Below, piece by piece: positions 15,118 to 24,042 of a stretch of DNA of 64,000 nt. The notes under the pieces are model-generated. The model was given only the letters and a program-made list of their open reading frames with translations. It was not told where the DNA came from and did not search any database. Both the position numbers and the translations under genes were made by a program. The DNA lies in contig CAZKNH010000002.1 in NCBI GenBank assembly GCA_964553875.1, forward strand, positions 19,386 to 83,385. Direction: 5' to 3'. Every line of letters starts with the position of its first letter. Within the stretch, counting starts at the first letter, position 1. Origin of the DNA: ZC4RG20 sp964553875 (GTDB taxonomy: Bacteria; Pseudomonadota; Gammaproteobacteria; Steroidobacterales; Rariloculaceae).

Positions 15118-16452
15118 CTATGGCGCGCGCCCAGCGGCCGACAGATCGGTGCCGCGCTCGGGGCTCGTTCCGCGCCGGCGGTCGTTCAGCCAGATCGCGC
15201 CGAAGATCGGCAAGAGCAACAGCGGAATGACGACCGCGGCCTGGAACGACTCGCTCGATGCGTAGCGCAGCACGGCCGCGAGCTCCTCGCCGCTCAACGC
15301 AGCGAGCGCGTCCGCGCCCCCGGCCGCTTCGTTGCGTGCCGAATCGAAAATTCGGCCCATGATCGGCAGCATGATCTGGTTCGCCATGCCGGCCGCAAAG
15401 CCCATGATGCCCATCGTGAACGCGCCGCCCCGCGGGTAGCGCTCCGCGACCGACGCGACCATCGTCGGGTACATGTAGCAGACGCCGATGCCCCAGATCG
15501 TCGCGGCGACGAACACGAGCGCGGGCGACTGGGCGACGCTCAACCCGTAGAGGCCGATCGCCGCAATCAGGCTGCTCCACCACAAGAGCCCGACCGCGGG
15601 CACGAAGCGCGTCAGGTGGCCGGCGAAATGCCGCATCACGAACATCAGGCCGCTCACGTAGACGAGCACGAGGATGCCCGGCATCCCGGCGGTGTTCGTC
15701 AACGCGAGATCGACCCACTGTCCCGGCGCGAGCTCCGTCGTCGCGGTCAGCATCATGCAGCCGAACCAGACGAAGCAGCCGGGCGAACGAATGATCTCGC
15801 GGTACATGTCTCTGTGGCTCACGCCCGCGGCGACACGCTCCGTCACGGGGAACTCCGCCGTGAACGCGAGCCACGCGAGAATCGCGCCCGGGACCATCAG
15901 GATCGCGAGATTCCACTGCCACGGGACACCCGCGATGCCGAGCCCGAGGCCGAGCAGCCCGCCGATCACGATGCCGGCCGGCCACCACGCGTGCAGCACG
16001 TTCAGGCGGTGCGTCTTCTCGTTCGGATAGAGCGCCGTGACGAGCGGATTGCTGGCCGCCTCGACGGCGCCCCAGCCGAGGCCTGTCAACAAGAAGCCGC
16101 CGTAGATCATCCAGTAGCTCGCGTCCGTCACCGGCATCAGCGACGCGGCGATCACGATGATGCTGCCGACGATGTACCCGAGCGCGGAGAAGAGCAGCAT
16201 CCGCCTCATGCCCAGGTGATCGACGAGCGCGCTGCCGAAAAGGAGCGTAAGAGCGAAGCCGATGAACGTCGCGCCGAGCACGATGCCGATCATCTCGCCG
16301 GAGCGCGCGACGTCGATCTGCTCGAAGATGCCGCCCTGGATGTCGGCGGCGATGTTCGTGCGGACGGCGAAGCCCAACCCGATCATGAAGATCGACAGGT
16401 TCGCGATCAGGAAGAGTCTGCGCGGATCGATCGCCTTGTTTCGATCATTCAT
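15118..16452 (-). CDS. MFS transporter, probably for a sugar or sugar derivative
   Basis: The 444-residue major facilitator protein has about twelve transmembrane helices. The motif-A-like loop FGSALVDHLGMRRMLLFSAL lies between helices 2 and 3 and a long central loop near residues 205-225. The stretch WGAVEAASNPLVTALYP resembles fucose/hexose-proton-symporter-like MFS members. Its start overlaps the end of the sugar isomerase gene by eight bases, and a Gfo/Idh dehydrogenase lies upstream on the same strand. The three probably form an uptake-and-catabolism operon for a sugar or polyol. The exact substrate cannot be read from the sequence. Confidence 0.88.
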   Translation of the reverse strand: MNDRNKAIDPRRLFLIANLSIFMIGLGFAVRTNIAADIQGGIFEQIDVARSGEMIGIVLGATFIGFALTLLFGSALVDHLGMRRMLLFSALGYIVGSIIVIAASLMPVTDASYWMIYGGFLLTGLGWGAVEAASNPLVTALYPNEKTHRLNVLHAWWPAGIVIGGLLGLGLGIAGVPWQWNLAILMVPGAILAWLAFTAEFPVTERVAAGVSHRDMYREIIRSPGCFVWFGCMMLTATTELAPGQWVDLALTNTAGMPGILVLVYVSGLMFVMRHFAGHLTRFVPAVGLLWWSSLIAAIGLYGLSVAQSPALVFVAATIWGIGVCYMYPTMVASVAERYPRGGAFTMGIMGFAAGMANQIMLPIMGRIFDSARNEAAGGADALAALSGEELAAVLRYASSESFQAAVVIPLLLLPIFGAIWLNDRRRGTSPERGTDLSAAGRAP

Positions 16453-17497
16453 CGTCGAGCCCCAGCACGAAGCGGTTCATCCCTCGGTCGACGCCGGACG
16501 CGGCGAAATCGTCGAACGCCCGATCGGTCGTCCGGATCATGTGCGAGCGGATGAACGGGGCCCCTTCCCGCGCGCCGTCCTCCGGATGCTTGAGGCAGCA
16601 TTCCCACTCGAGCACGGCCCAGCCGTCGTAGCCGTACTGCGCGAGCTTGCTGAAGATCGCCTTGAAATCGACCTGGCCGTCGCCCGGCGAGCGAAACCGG
16701 CCCGGCCGGTCGATCCAGCTCTGGTAGCCGCCGTAGACGCCGGAGCGGCCGTTCGGCCGGAACTCCGCATCCTTCACGTGAAATGCCTTGATCCGCTCGT
16801 GATAGAGGTCGATGAACTCGAGATAGTCGAGCTGCTGCAGCACGAAGTGACTCGGATCGAACAGGATGTTCGCGCGCCGATGGCCGCCGACCGCGTCGAG
16901 GAAGCGCTCGAACGTGACACCGTCGTGCAGGTCCTCGCCCGGATGGATCTCGAAGCAGACGTCGACGCCCGCTTCGTCGAACGCGTCGAGGATCGGCCGC
17001 CAACGCCTCGCGAGCTCCGCGAAGCCTTCCTCGACGAGACCGGCGGGCCGCTGCGGCCACGGATACATCGTGTGCCACAGGAACGCGCCCGAGAAGGTCG
17101 CGTGCGCCTCGAGCCCGAGATGCGCGCTCGCGCGCGCCGCAGCCTTGAGCTGACCGGTCGCCCACTCGCACCAGCGGCTCGGATCGTCGCGCACGGACGG
17201 ATGCGCGAACGACGCGAAGAGCGGCGCATAGGCCGGATGAACGGCGACGAGCTGGCCCTGCAGATGCGTCGAGAGCTCCGTGATCTCGACGCCCGCTTCG
17301 CGGAGCCTTCCGGCGACGTCGTCGCAGTACGCCTTGCTCTCGGCCGCGCGCTCGAGATCGAAGAGCTTCGGATCCGACGTCGGCACCTGCACGCCGATGT
17401 AGCCGAGCGAAGCTGCCCATTTCGCCATGCCCTCGAGTGAATCGAAAGGCGGCTCGCTGCCCGCGAACTGCGCGAGAAAGATCGCCGGTCCTTTCAA
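16445..17497 (-). CDS. Sugar phosphate isomerase/epimerase (xylose isomerase-like TIM barrel)
   Basis: The 350-residue protein is of the AP_endonuc_2/xylose isomerase-like TIM-barrel superfamily, including IolE/IolI-type enzymes. Metal-ligand motifs follow the family pattern: a Glu in CFEIHPGEDLHDG (about 181-193), FDPSHFVLQ with Asp and His (about 215-223), IKAFHVKDAEF (about 237-247) and the late VLEWECCLKHPEDG (about 295-308). The start is a TTG at 17497, preceded by GGAGG, and gives the expected N-terminal strand. It sits between the dehydrogenase and the MFS gene. It probably interconverts a sugar acid, keto-sugar or polyol made by the neighbouring dehydrogenase. Confidence 0.88.
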   Translation of the reverse strand: MKGPAIFLAQFAGSEPPFDSLEGMAKWAASLGYIGVQVPTSDPKLFDLERAAESKAYCDDVAGRLREAGVEITELSTHLQGQLVAVHPAYAPLFASFAHPSVRDDPSRWCEWATGQLKAAARASAHLGLEAHATFSGAFLWHTMYPWPQRPAGLVEEGFAELARRWRPILDAFDEAGVDVCFEIHPGEDLHDGVTFERFLDAVGGHRRANILFDPSHFVLQQLDYLEFIDLYHERIKAFHVKDAEFRPNGRSGVYGGYQSWIDRPGRFRSPGDGQVDFKAIFSKLAQYGYDGWAVLEWECCLKHPEDGAREGAPFIRSHMIRTTDRAFDDFAASGVDRGMNRFVLGLDDE

Positions 17498-17542
17498 TGT
17501 CCTCCCTCCCCCGTTGCGTGCGCCGCCCCGGCCGGCGCGGGA

Positions 17543-18715
17543 TCATTCGAGCCGCGGAAAGTCGTGCCACTTCGCGTCGGACGCGCTCGCGCCGATCGCA
17601 GCATCGATGAAGGCCATGCCGCGCAGCGCGGCGTCGATGCCGGGCACGGCATTCCGTACCGGGCACGGCGGCGTTGAACCCGCAAACGCGCGCACCTGCG
17701 CTGCGAAATCCCGATACAGGTTCGCGAACGCCTCGATGTAGCCTTCCGGGTGCCCCGCCGGCACGCGTGCCGCGGCCTGCGCCCGCTCGCCGAGATACGC
17801 GCCGCCGGTGCGGAGCCGCTCGGCCGGGCGATCGGCGTGCTTGATCCACAGCGTGTTCGGCTCCTCCTGCCGCCACGCGAGCCCGGCTTTGTCGCCATAC
17901 ACGCGCAGCGTCAGCGCGTTCTCCTCGCCGACCGCGATCTGGCTAGCGCTCAAGAGACCGCGCGCTCCGTTATCGAACTGGAGCAGCACACTCGCGTCGT
18001 CGTCGAGCGCGCGCCCGTCGACGACGCGGTAGAGCGCCGCGCATAGCCGCGTCACGCGAAGGCCCGTGACGTGCTCCGCGAGCTGAAACGCATGCACGCC
18101 GATGTCGCCGATGCAGCCGCCGCGCCCGGCGCGCTCGGGATCCGTCCGCCATTCGGCCTGCTTCTGACCGCTCCGCTCGATCGGCTGTGCGAGCCAGCCC
18201 TGGTGATACTCGACGAGCACCTTGCGGATGCGGCCGAGCTCGCCCGCCGCGACGCGAGCTCGCGCCTCCTCGATCATCGGATACGCGGCATACGGATGCG
18301 TCAGGCCGTACAAGAGGCCCGACGCACGCACCGCGTCACGCAGCGCGATGCACTCGTCGAGCGTCGCGGTCGCGGGCTTGTCGGACAGCACGTGAAAACC
18401 GTGGCGGAGCGCCGCGAGCGCGATCGGCAGATGCAGATGGTTCGGCGTGACGATGGCGACGAACTCCATGCGCCGCTCCTGCGGGAGCGTAGCCTCCGCA
18501 CGAAACATCGTCTCGAAATCGGGATACGCGCGGTCCGCGTCGATGCCGAGCGCGAGCGCGGAACGGCGGCTCCTCTCGGCTTCGCCCGAGAACGCGCCGC
18601 AGACGAGCTCGAGCACGCCGTCGAGCAGCGCGGCGCTGCGGTGCACGGCGCCGATGAACGCGCCTTCGCCGCCGCCGACCATGCCGTATCTGACCTTCCC
18701 TCCCCCGCCCGACAT
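17543..18715 (-). CDS. Gfo/Idh/MocA-family NAD(P)-dependent sugar or polyol dehydrogenase
   Basis: The 390-residue protein has an N-terminal Rossmann fold beginning VRYGMVGGGEGAFIGAVHR (about 8-26) and the cofactor/catalytic motif LSDKPATATLDE with Lys near residue 111. The C-terminal alpha/beta domain contains GCIGDIGVHAFQLAEHVTG, with the His that usually takes part in catalysis. Relatives oxidise myo-inositol, glucose, or 1,5-anhydrofructose. The ATG at 18715 was chosen over the larger frame because upstream residues do not fit the family. It is the first gene of a three-gene set (dehydrogenase, isomerase 45 bases on, MFS permease). Confidence 0.9.
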   Translation of the reverse strand: MSGGGGKVRYGMVGGGEGAFIGAVHRSAALLDGVLELVCGAFSGEAERSRRSALALGIDADRAYPDFETMFRAEATLPQERRMEFVAIVTPNHLHLPIALAALRHGFHVLSDKPATATLDECIALRDAVRASGLLYGLTHPYAAYPMIEEARARVAAGELGRIRKVLVEYHQGWLAQPIERSGQKQAEWRTDPERAGRGGCIGDIGVHAFQLAEHVTGLRVTRLCAALYRVVDGRALDDDASVLLQFDNGARGLLSASQIAVGEENALTLRVYGDKAGLAWRQEEPNTLWIKHADRPAERLRTGGAYLGERAQAAARVPAGHPEGYIEAFANLYRDFAAQVRAFAGSTPPCPVRNAVPGIDAALRGMAFIDAAIGASASDAKWHDFPRLE

Positions 18716-18791
18716 CGTCGCACCCGAAGCCGAAATCCTCCCGGATTGTAGACGGCCGGTTTCGCGATGGAAATGCGACGAGCGGCCGCGC

Positions 18792-19421
18792 TCAAGCGAA
18801 ATTACGGCGCCACACGGCTTCGAGCCGCGGCACGCTTTCGGCCGCGCGCGCAATCGAGGCGAGCTTCGGCGTGTGCGCCTCGAACCACGGACGCCCCGGC
18901 CGCCAGCGCGTCATCGTAGTGACGTAGAGGTCGATCGCGGAGAAACGCTCGCCGAGAAACCACGGCGCATCGGCCGCGCCGTCGAGCAACGAGTAGAGTC
19001 TTTTCGCGTGCGCCGTGACGGCGTCTTTGAAGCCGGGCTGTGCCGGAGCCTCGGCGACGAAGCGCGACGGGTCGTCCGCGTACGTGTACGTCGGATACAC
19101 GTTCGCGACGAGGAAGACGAGCCAGCGCAGAAACTTCGGCCGCGCCGGATCGCCGGGCGGCGGCACGAGCGTGTCGCTGCCTGCGAGATCGGCAAGGTGG
19201 AGCGTGATCGCCGCGCTCTCGGTCATGACCTCGCCGTCCTCGAGCACGAGGGTCGGGATCTGCGCGAGCGGGTTGAGCGCGCCGACTTTCTCTCGCGCGT
19301 CGGCCGACGCGAACAAGTCGCCGACGCGCTCGAAGTCGTAGTCGAACCCGTACCAGGCGAGCTGCGCCTCGACGATCGTCGATCCCCAGCCCGGCTCGCC
19401 GAAGAGCCTCATCCTCGCCAT
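18792..19421 (-). CDS. Glutathione S-transferase family protein
   Basis: The 209-residue cytosolic GST has an N-terminal thioredoxin-like domain (about 3-78) that includes NPLAQIPTLVLEDGEVMTESAA. The cis-Pro in QIPTL and the Glu-Ser pair in TESAA bind glutathione. The all-helical C-terminal domain (about 90-205) contains FLGERFSAIDLYVTTMTRW, with the N-capping SAIDLYV motif. The likely catalytic residue is a Ser in GWGSTIVE (position 14). It may detoxify electrophiles or aid in sugar or aromatic catabolism; the substrate is unknown. It is a separate unit upstream of the sugar trio. Confidence 0.9.
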   Translation of the reverse strand: MARMRLFGEPGWGSTIVEAQLAWYGFDYDFERVGDLFASADAREKVGALNPLAQIPTLVLEDGEVMTESAAITLHLADLAGSDTLVPPPGDPARPKFLRWLVFLVANVYPTYTYADDPSRFVAEAPAQPGFKDAVTAHAKRLYSLLDGAADAPWFLGERFSAIDLYVTTMTRWRPGRPWFEAHTPKLASIARAAESVPRLEAVWRRNFA

Positions 19422-19496
19422 CGGCTCGTCCTCCTGCTCGCGCCGGGCGCAGAGAAGTATCGGACATCCGTGTCCGGACCGATCGTCCGACGCCTC

Positions 19497-20249
19497 TCAG
19501 TCGACGCCGATCTCGTACGCCACCGTGACGTTCGCCGTGATGTCGACCTGACCCGGCTCAACCGGCGTCGCCGCGATATCCCTCGCAAGCCGCTGCTCGG
19601 CGTACGGCATCGGCGGACGCACGCCGTACTCGCCGGCGACGACCTCGCGCACGCCGACGATGCGCACGCCGAGCGCCGCGGCGATCGCGTCGGCCTGGAT
19701 CCTCGCCTCCTCGACCGCGAGCTTCATCGCCTCGGCGCGGGCGCCGGCATCGTTTCGTACGCCGAAGACAATGCCTTGCAGCTGATTGGCGCCTGCCTCG
19801 ATGCCGGTGTCGATCACCTCGCCGATCCGCGCAAGCTCGACGACCTCGACGCTGACGACGTTGCTTGCCCTGTAACCGACGATCCGCGGCTCCTGCGGCT
19901 CGCCGCGCTGCGAGTAAGGCTGATTTCCGTAGACCGGATACAGCGACAGATCCTCGGTCCTGAGCGCCTGGTCCGGCACGCCGATCCCGCGCATCCCGTC
20001 GAGCACGCGCTGCATCGTCTCGTTGACTTGATTCTGCGCGGTCGCGGCATCCGGCGCCTCGGCGAGCACGCCGAGCCTGACGATCGCGTGATCCGGCTGG
20101 ATCGACACGTCGGCCGACGCGGTTACGCGGATGACCGGCGGCTCGCGGAAGACGGCTCTCTCCTGGCCCGCGGCGCAAGCCGCCCATCCGAGCCACAACG
20201 CCGCTGCGGCGGCGACGATTCGTGTCGGGTTCTCGAGCATGTCTTTCAT
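19497..20249 (-). CDS. SIMPL/DUF541 periplasmic protein
   Basis: The 250-residue protein has a signal peptide (MKDMLENPTRIVAAAAALWL to about AGQE, cleavage near residue 28) and a SIMPL (DUF541, YggE-like) domain. It contains IRVTASADVSIQPDHAIVRLGV near 40-61, a central YRASNVVSVEV strand and EEARIQADAIAAALGV. YggE-like proteins are exported and linked to oxidative-stress tolerance, but the mechanism is unknown. The ATG chosen opens the signal peptide; the larger upstream frame is a shadow of the LysE gene. The neighbour is a LysE exporter 29 bases upstream on the same strand. Confidence 0.88.
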   Translation of the reverse strand: MKDMLENPTRIVAAAAALWLGWAACAAGQERAVFREPPVIRVTASADVSIQPDHAIVRLGVLAEAPDAATAQNQVNETMQRVLDGMRGIGVPDQALRTEDLSLYPVYGNQPYSQRGEPQEPRIVGYRASNVVSVEVVELARIGEVIDTGIEAGANQLQGIVFGVRNDAGARAEAMKLAVEEARIQADAIAAALGVRIVGVREVVAGEYGVRPPMPYAEQRLARDIAATPVEPGQVDITANVTVAYEIGVD

Positions 20250-20278
20250 CGGTCGGCAAAGAACACGAGCTAGTTGTC

Positions 20279-20905
20279 TCACGGCACGGGCATCGGTGCA
20301 ATCGGTGAGTCGCCGCCGACCCAGAGCGTCGCGACGGCATAGAGCATCAGCACGCCGACGACGAGCCCGAGGTAGTCGCCCCAGCGCTCGAGCGCAAGGC
20401 CGCGCCGCAACGATGCACCGAGCAGCGCCCAGACCGCGATGCACGGCAGGTTGATGCACGCAAACACGCCGCAGACGACGAGCACGCCGAACCCGCTCGG
20501 CGCGATCTGCGGCACGAACACGGACGAGGCCGTGACGCCCATCAGCCATGCCTTCGGATTCGCGAACTGGAAGAGCGCCGCCTCGACGAAGTCGAGCGGC
20601 CGCGCGGGCTTCTCCGCCGCGGTCGGCACGAACACACGACGCATGCTCCATGCGAGGTAGAGCAGGTACACGGAGCCCGCGACCTTCAGCATCAGTCCGA
20701 CGACGGGGAAGGCGGCGACGACGGCGCCGACGCCGCTCGCGCAGACGAAGAGCAGCAACAGGAAGCCGACGAACACGCCGGCGAGATGCGGCAACGTGCG
20801 CTTCAAGCCGAACGCGATGCCGGACGCCGACAGCATCAGATTGTTCGGCCCGGGCGTGATCGATGACGCGAATGCGAAGCTCACGAGCGGCAGCAACGTT
20901 TCCAT
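20279..20905 (-). CDS. LysE/RhtB-family amino-acid exporter
   Basis: The 208-residue inner-membrane protein has about six helices. It opens with the family signature FAFASSITPGPNNLMLSASG (about 10-29) and contains GLKRTLPHLAGVFVGF and FQFANPKAWLMGVTA, both typical of LysE/RhtB transporters. These export amino acids or related metabolites. A MocR-type regulator is transcribed divergently, 94 bases away, and probably controls it. The substrate is not evident. Confidence 0.93.
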   Translation of the reverse strand: METLLPLVSFAFASSITPGPNNLMLSASGIAFGLKRTLPHLAGVFVGFLLLLFVCASGVGAVVAAFPVVGLMLKVAGSVYLLYLAWSMRRVFVPTAAEKPARPLDFVEAALFQFANPKAWLMGVTASSVFVPQIAPSGFGVLVVCGVFACINLPCIAVWALLGASLRRGLALERWGDYLGLVVGVLMLYAVATLWVGGDSPIAPMPVP

Positions 20906-20959
20906 GACGCGGAACCTTTCGATACGAGGGCCGCACGCTACTGCCGCGTAGCGAACTAG

Positions 20960-20998
20960 TACAGAATCAGCTACATTGAATTTCGATTGATACAGATG
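20960..20998. promoter_or_regulatory. Candidate MocR operator: direct repeats between lysE and mocR
   Basis: TACAGAAT (20960-20967) and TACAGATG (20991-20998) are direct repeats 31 bases apart, about three helical turns, with a further TACA at 20972. The intergenic region is AT-richer than its surroundings. MocR/PdxR regulators often bind direct repeats spaced by whole turns in divergent promoters. The assignment rests on spacing and context. Confidence 0.35.
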
Positions 20999-20999
20999 G

Positions 21000-22433
21000 G
21001 TGGTGGCCGTGGCCGCAAGAAGGAACCTGCGCTACGAGCGGATCGCGGATCTCGTCGAGCGGCAGATCGCGAGCGGATCGCTGAAGCCGCACGATCGTCT
21101 GCCCTCCGTCCGCATGATGAGCCGCAATGCCGGCGTCAGCGTCGGCACCGTCGTGCAGGCGTACATGCATCTCGAGCGGCGCGGCCTCCTCGAGACGCGG
21201 CCCCGCTCCGGATTCTTCGTCGCGCCGCGGGCGGCCGCGCTCGAGCTGCCGTCGGCGCGGCGTTCTCGCTCGCGCACCCCGCGCACGGTCGCCCCGAAAG
21301 TCGTCGACACCGTGCTCGCATCGCTCGCGCGCACGGATCTCGTCGCGCTGAACAGCGCCGTCACGAGCCCCGCGGCGCGGCTCAACGGGCGGCTCAACGG
21401 CCTCACGCGCCGCGTGCTCCGCGAGCTGCCGGACCTGCCGAACGTGTTCGTGATGCCGCCGGGCCACGAGCCGTTGCGCCGCGAGATCGCCAAGCGGATG
21501 GCCCTATGCGGCGCGAGCGTCGATCCCGACGACGTCGTGATCACGAACGGCACGATGGAAGCGCTCGCGCTCGCTCTCGGCGTGCTGTGCCGCCCGGGCG
21601 ACACGGTGCTCGTCGAGTCGCCGACGTACTTCGGCATCCTGCAGCTGCTCGAGCACCTGCGGCTCAAGGTCGTCGAGGTGCCGAACCATCCCGAGCGCGG
21701 CATCGACGTCGCGGCGCTCGAGTACGTGACCGCGGGAACCCGTATCGCCGCCGCGGTCCTGCAGTCGAGCTTCAACAACCCGACGGGCGCCGCAACGCCG
21801 AACGACCAGAAACGCAGGATTCTTGCGATCCTCGACCGCCACGGCATTCCGTTGATCGAGGACGACATCTACGGCGACCTCCACTTCGGCAACGAGCGGC
21901 CGAAGCCGTTCGCGGCGTTCGACGACACGGGCTCGGTGATCACGTGCGCGTCGATCTCGAAATCCGTCGCGCTCGGCTTCCGCATAGGCTGGGTCGTCTC
22001 GCCGCGCTACACGACCGAGCTCGTCCGGGCGAAGTTCTGCACGTCGGTCGCGACGCCGACGCTGCAGCAGCACGTCGTCGCGCGCTACCTCGCCGAAGGG
22101 CTCCACGACCGCCACCTGCGCCGCGTGCGCGAGGAGCTCGCGACGAACGTCCGGCGCTTCACCGAGGCGATTGCCGCGGCCTTTCCGCCCGGCACGGGCG
22201 TGTCGCGGCCCCAGGGCGGCGTCGTGCTCTGGCTCGAGCTCCCGAAGGACGTCGACGGGCTGTCGCTCTTTCGAGCAGCGCTCGCACGGCGCATCGGCAT
22301 CGCGCCCGGGCTGATGTTCTCGGCGAGCGGCGATTATCGGAACTTCATCCGCCTGAGCGCCGGCGTTCGCTTCACGGCCGACGTCGCGAGGGCGCTCGAG
22401 GTCCTCGGCCGCCTTGCGCGAGGCCGCCCGTGA
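21000..22433 (+). CDS. MocR-type transcriptional regulator (GntR DNA-binding plus aminotransferase fold)
   Basis: The 477-residue fusion has an N-terminal winged helix of the GntR class (about 10-75; YERIADLVERQIASGSLKP, LPSVRMMSRNAGVSVGTV) and a class-I aminotransferase-like domain (about 110-470). The aminotransferase part keeps the PLP motif: SSFNNPTGA, LIEDDIYGDLHF and the Schiff-base Lys region SISKSVALGFRIGW. It probably senses PLP or an amino-acid adduct and regulates the divergent LysE exporter. Two in-frame GTG codons near 21000 make the exact start uncertain by one or more residues. Confidence 0.9.
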   Translation: MVAVAARRNLRYERIADLVERQIASGSLKPHDRLPSVRMMSRNAGVSVGTVVQAYMHLERRGLLETRPRSGFFVAPRAAALELPSARRSRSRTPRTVAPKVVDTVLASLARTDLVALNSAVTSPAARLNGRLNGLTRRVLRELPDLPNVFVMPPGHEPLRREIAKRMALCGASVDPDDVVITNGTMEALALALGVLCRPGDTVLVESPTYFGILQLLEHLRLKVVEVPNHPERGIDVAALEYVTAGTRIAAAVLQSSFNNPTGAATPNDQKRRILAILDRHGIPLIEDDIYGDLHFGNERPKPFAAFDDTGSVITCASISKSVALGFRIGWVVSPRYTTELVRAKFCTSVATPTLQQHVVARYLAEGLHDRHLRRVREELATNVRRFTEAIAAAFPPGTGVSRPQGGVVLWLELPKDVDGLSLFRAALARRIGIAPGLMFSASGDYRNFIRLSAGVRFTADVARALEVLGRLARGRP

Positions 22434-22607
22434 CGGCCCGTCGCGGCGCCCGCGACCGCACGCCGCGCCGTCGGACCGGCCCCGTGAATCCCCGGCCAGT
22501 CGCCGGTTTGCGAGGCGCGGAACGACTCTCCTTTCGCCCGGCTGCGCCGGATCGCCGTTCTTTTCTTTACAATGCCCCGCTCGGCACGATCACCGGGGCC
22601 AAGGGAA

Positions 22608-23954
22608 ATGGCTGAAATCGAGGCGAGAATCCAGCGGATCATTCAAGACGTCGAGCGCAGAAATCCCGGCGAAAGCGAGTTCCTTCAAGCAGTTACGGAG
22701 GTAACCTCGACGCTTGCGCCGGTCCTGCGCAAATACCCGCAGTACGCGGAGCACAAGATCATCGAGCGGATCTGCGAGCCCGAGCGGCAGATCATCTTCC
22801 GCGTGCCGTGGCAGGACGACCGCGGCGAGGTGCACATCAACCGCGGGTTCCGTGTCGGCTTCAACAGCGCTCTCGGCCCGTACAAGGGCGGCCTGCGCTT
22901 CCATCCGTCGGTCAACCTCGGGATCGTCAAGTTTCTCGGCTTCGAGCAGACGTTCAAGAACGCCATCACCGGAATGCCGATCGGCGGCGCGAAGGGCGGC
23001 GCGGACTTCGATCCGAAAGGACGCTCCGACGGCGAGGTGATGCGGTTCTGTCAGAGCTTCATGACCGAGCTCTACCGTCACCTCGGCGAGTTCACGGACG
23101 TGCCGGCAGGCGACATCGGCGTCGGGCAGCGCGAGATCGGCTACCTCTTCGGCCAGTACAAGCGGATCACGAACCGCTACGAATCCGGAGTCCTGACGGG
23201 CAAGAGCCCGCAATGGGGCGGCTCGCTCGTGCGCAAGGAAGCGACGGGCTACGGGGTGGTCTACTTCGTCGAAGAGATGCTGAAGGCCCGCGGCGACTCG
23301 ATCGAGGGCAAAACCTGCATCGTCTCGGGCTCCGGCAACGTCGCGATCTACGCGATGGAGAAGCTGCAGATGCTCGGCGCGAAGCCGATCGCATGCTCGG
23401 ATTCGAGCGGCGTCCTGCACGATCCGCGCGGGATCCAGCTCGATACCGTGAAGCGCATCAAGGAGGTGGAGCGCGGCCGCATCAGCGCCTACGTCGAGAC
23501 GCATCCGCACGCCCACTACCTCGCCGCGGGCAACATCTGGAGCGTGCCCTGCGACATCGCGCTGCCGTGCGCGACGCAGAACGAGCTCGACGATATCTCC
23601 GCGCGCGCGCTGGTCGCGAACGGCTGCATCGCGGTCGCGGAGGGGGCGAACATGCCGACGACCCCCGGCGGCGTCCGCGTGCTGCTCGAGGCAGGCGTCG
23701 CGTACGGCCCGGGCAAGGCGGCGAACGCCGGCGGCGTCGCCACGTCCGCGCTCGAGATGCAGCAGAACGCGAGCCGCGACGCGTGGACGTTCGAATATAC
23801 GGAGATGCGGCTGCACGAGATCATGCAGAAAATCCACCGCGACTGCTACGAGACCGCCGAGGAGTTCGGCTGCCCGGGCAACTACGTTGTCGGCGCGAAC
23901 ATCCTCGGCTTCCTCCGCGTCGCGGAGGCGATGGTCGCCTTCGGGCTGATCTGA
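22608..23954 (+). CDS. gdhA: NADP-type glutamate dehydrogenase
   Basis: The 448-residue protein equals the usual length of bacterial GdhA (about 447). It carries the catalytic region GGLRFHPSVNLGIVKFLGFE, the Lys/Asp motif MPIGGAKGGADFDP, DIGVGQREIGYLFGQYK, and the nucleotide-binding SGSGNVAIYAMEKL. It makes glutamate from 2-oxoglutarate and ammonium, mostly with NADPH in this subfamily. The ATG follows AAGGG and matches family N-termini; the earlier in-frame start at 22572 would add 12 non-family residues. A possible -10 element, TACAAT, is at 22568-22573. The gene fits physiologically with the upstream ammonium-producing nitrate operon but is transcribed separately. Confidence 0.95.
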   Translation: MAEIEARIQRIIQDVERRNPGESEFLQAVTEVTSTLAPVLRKYPQYAEHKIIERICEPERQIIFRVPWQDDRGEVHINRGFRVGFNSALGPYKGGLRFHPSVNLGIVKFLGFEQTFKNAITGMPIGGAKGGADFDPKGRSDGEVMRFCQSFMTELYRHLGEFTDVPAGDIGVGQREIGYLFGQYKRITNRYESGVLTGKSPQWGGSLVRKEATGYGVVYFVEEMLKARGDSIEGKTCIVSGSGNVAIYAMEKLQMLGAKPIACSDSSGVLHDPRGIQLDTVKRIKEVERGRISAYVETHPHAHYLAAGNIWSVPCDIALPCATQNELDDISARALVANGCIAVAEGANMPTTPGGVRVLLEAGVAYGPGKAANAGGVATSALEMQQNASRDAWTFEYTEMRLHEIMQKIHRDCYETAEEFGCPGNYVVGANILGFLRVAEAMVAFGLI

Positions 23955-24042
23955 GCCTTACCGCACCGGCGCACGCGCCCCGCGGAGACGCGCGGGGCCG
24001 ACTCGATTCGCTTGAGGGGCCGACGCTGAACCGAAGCACGCC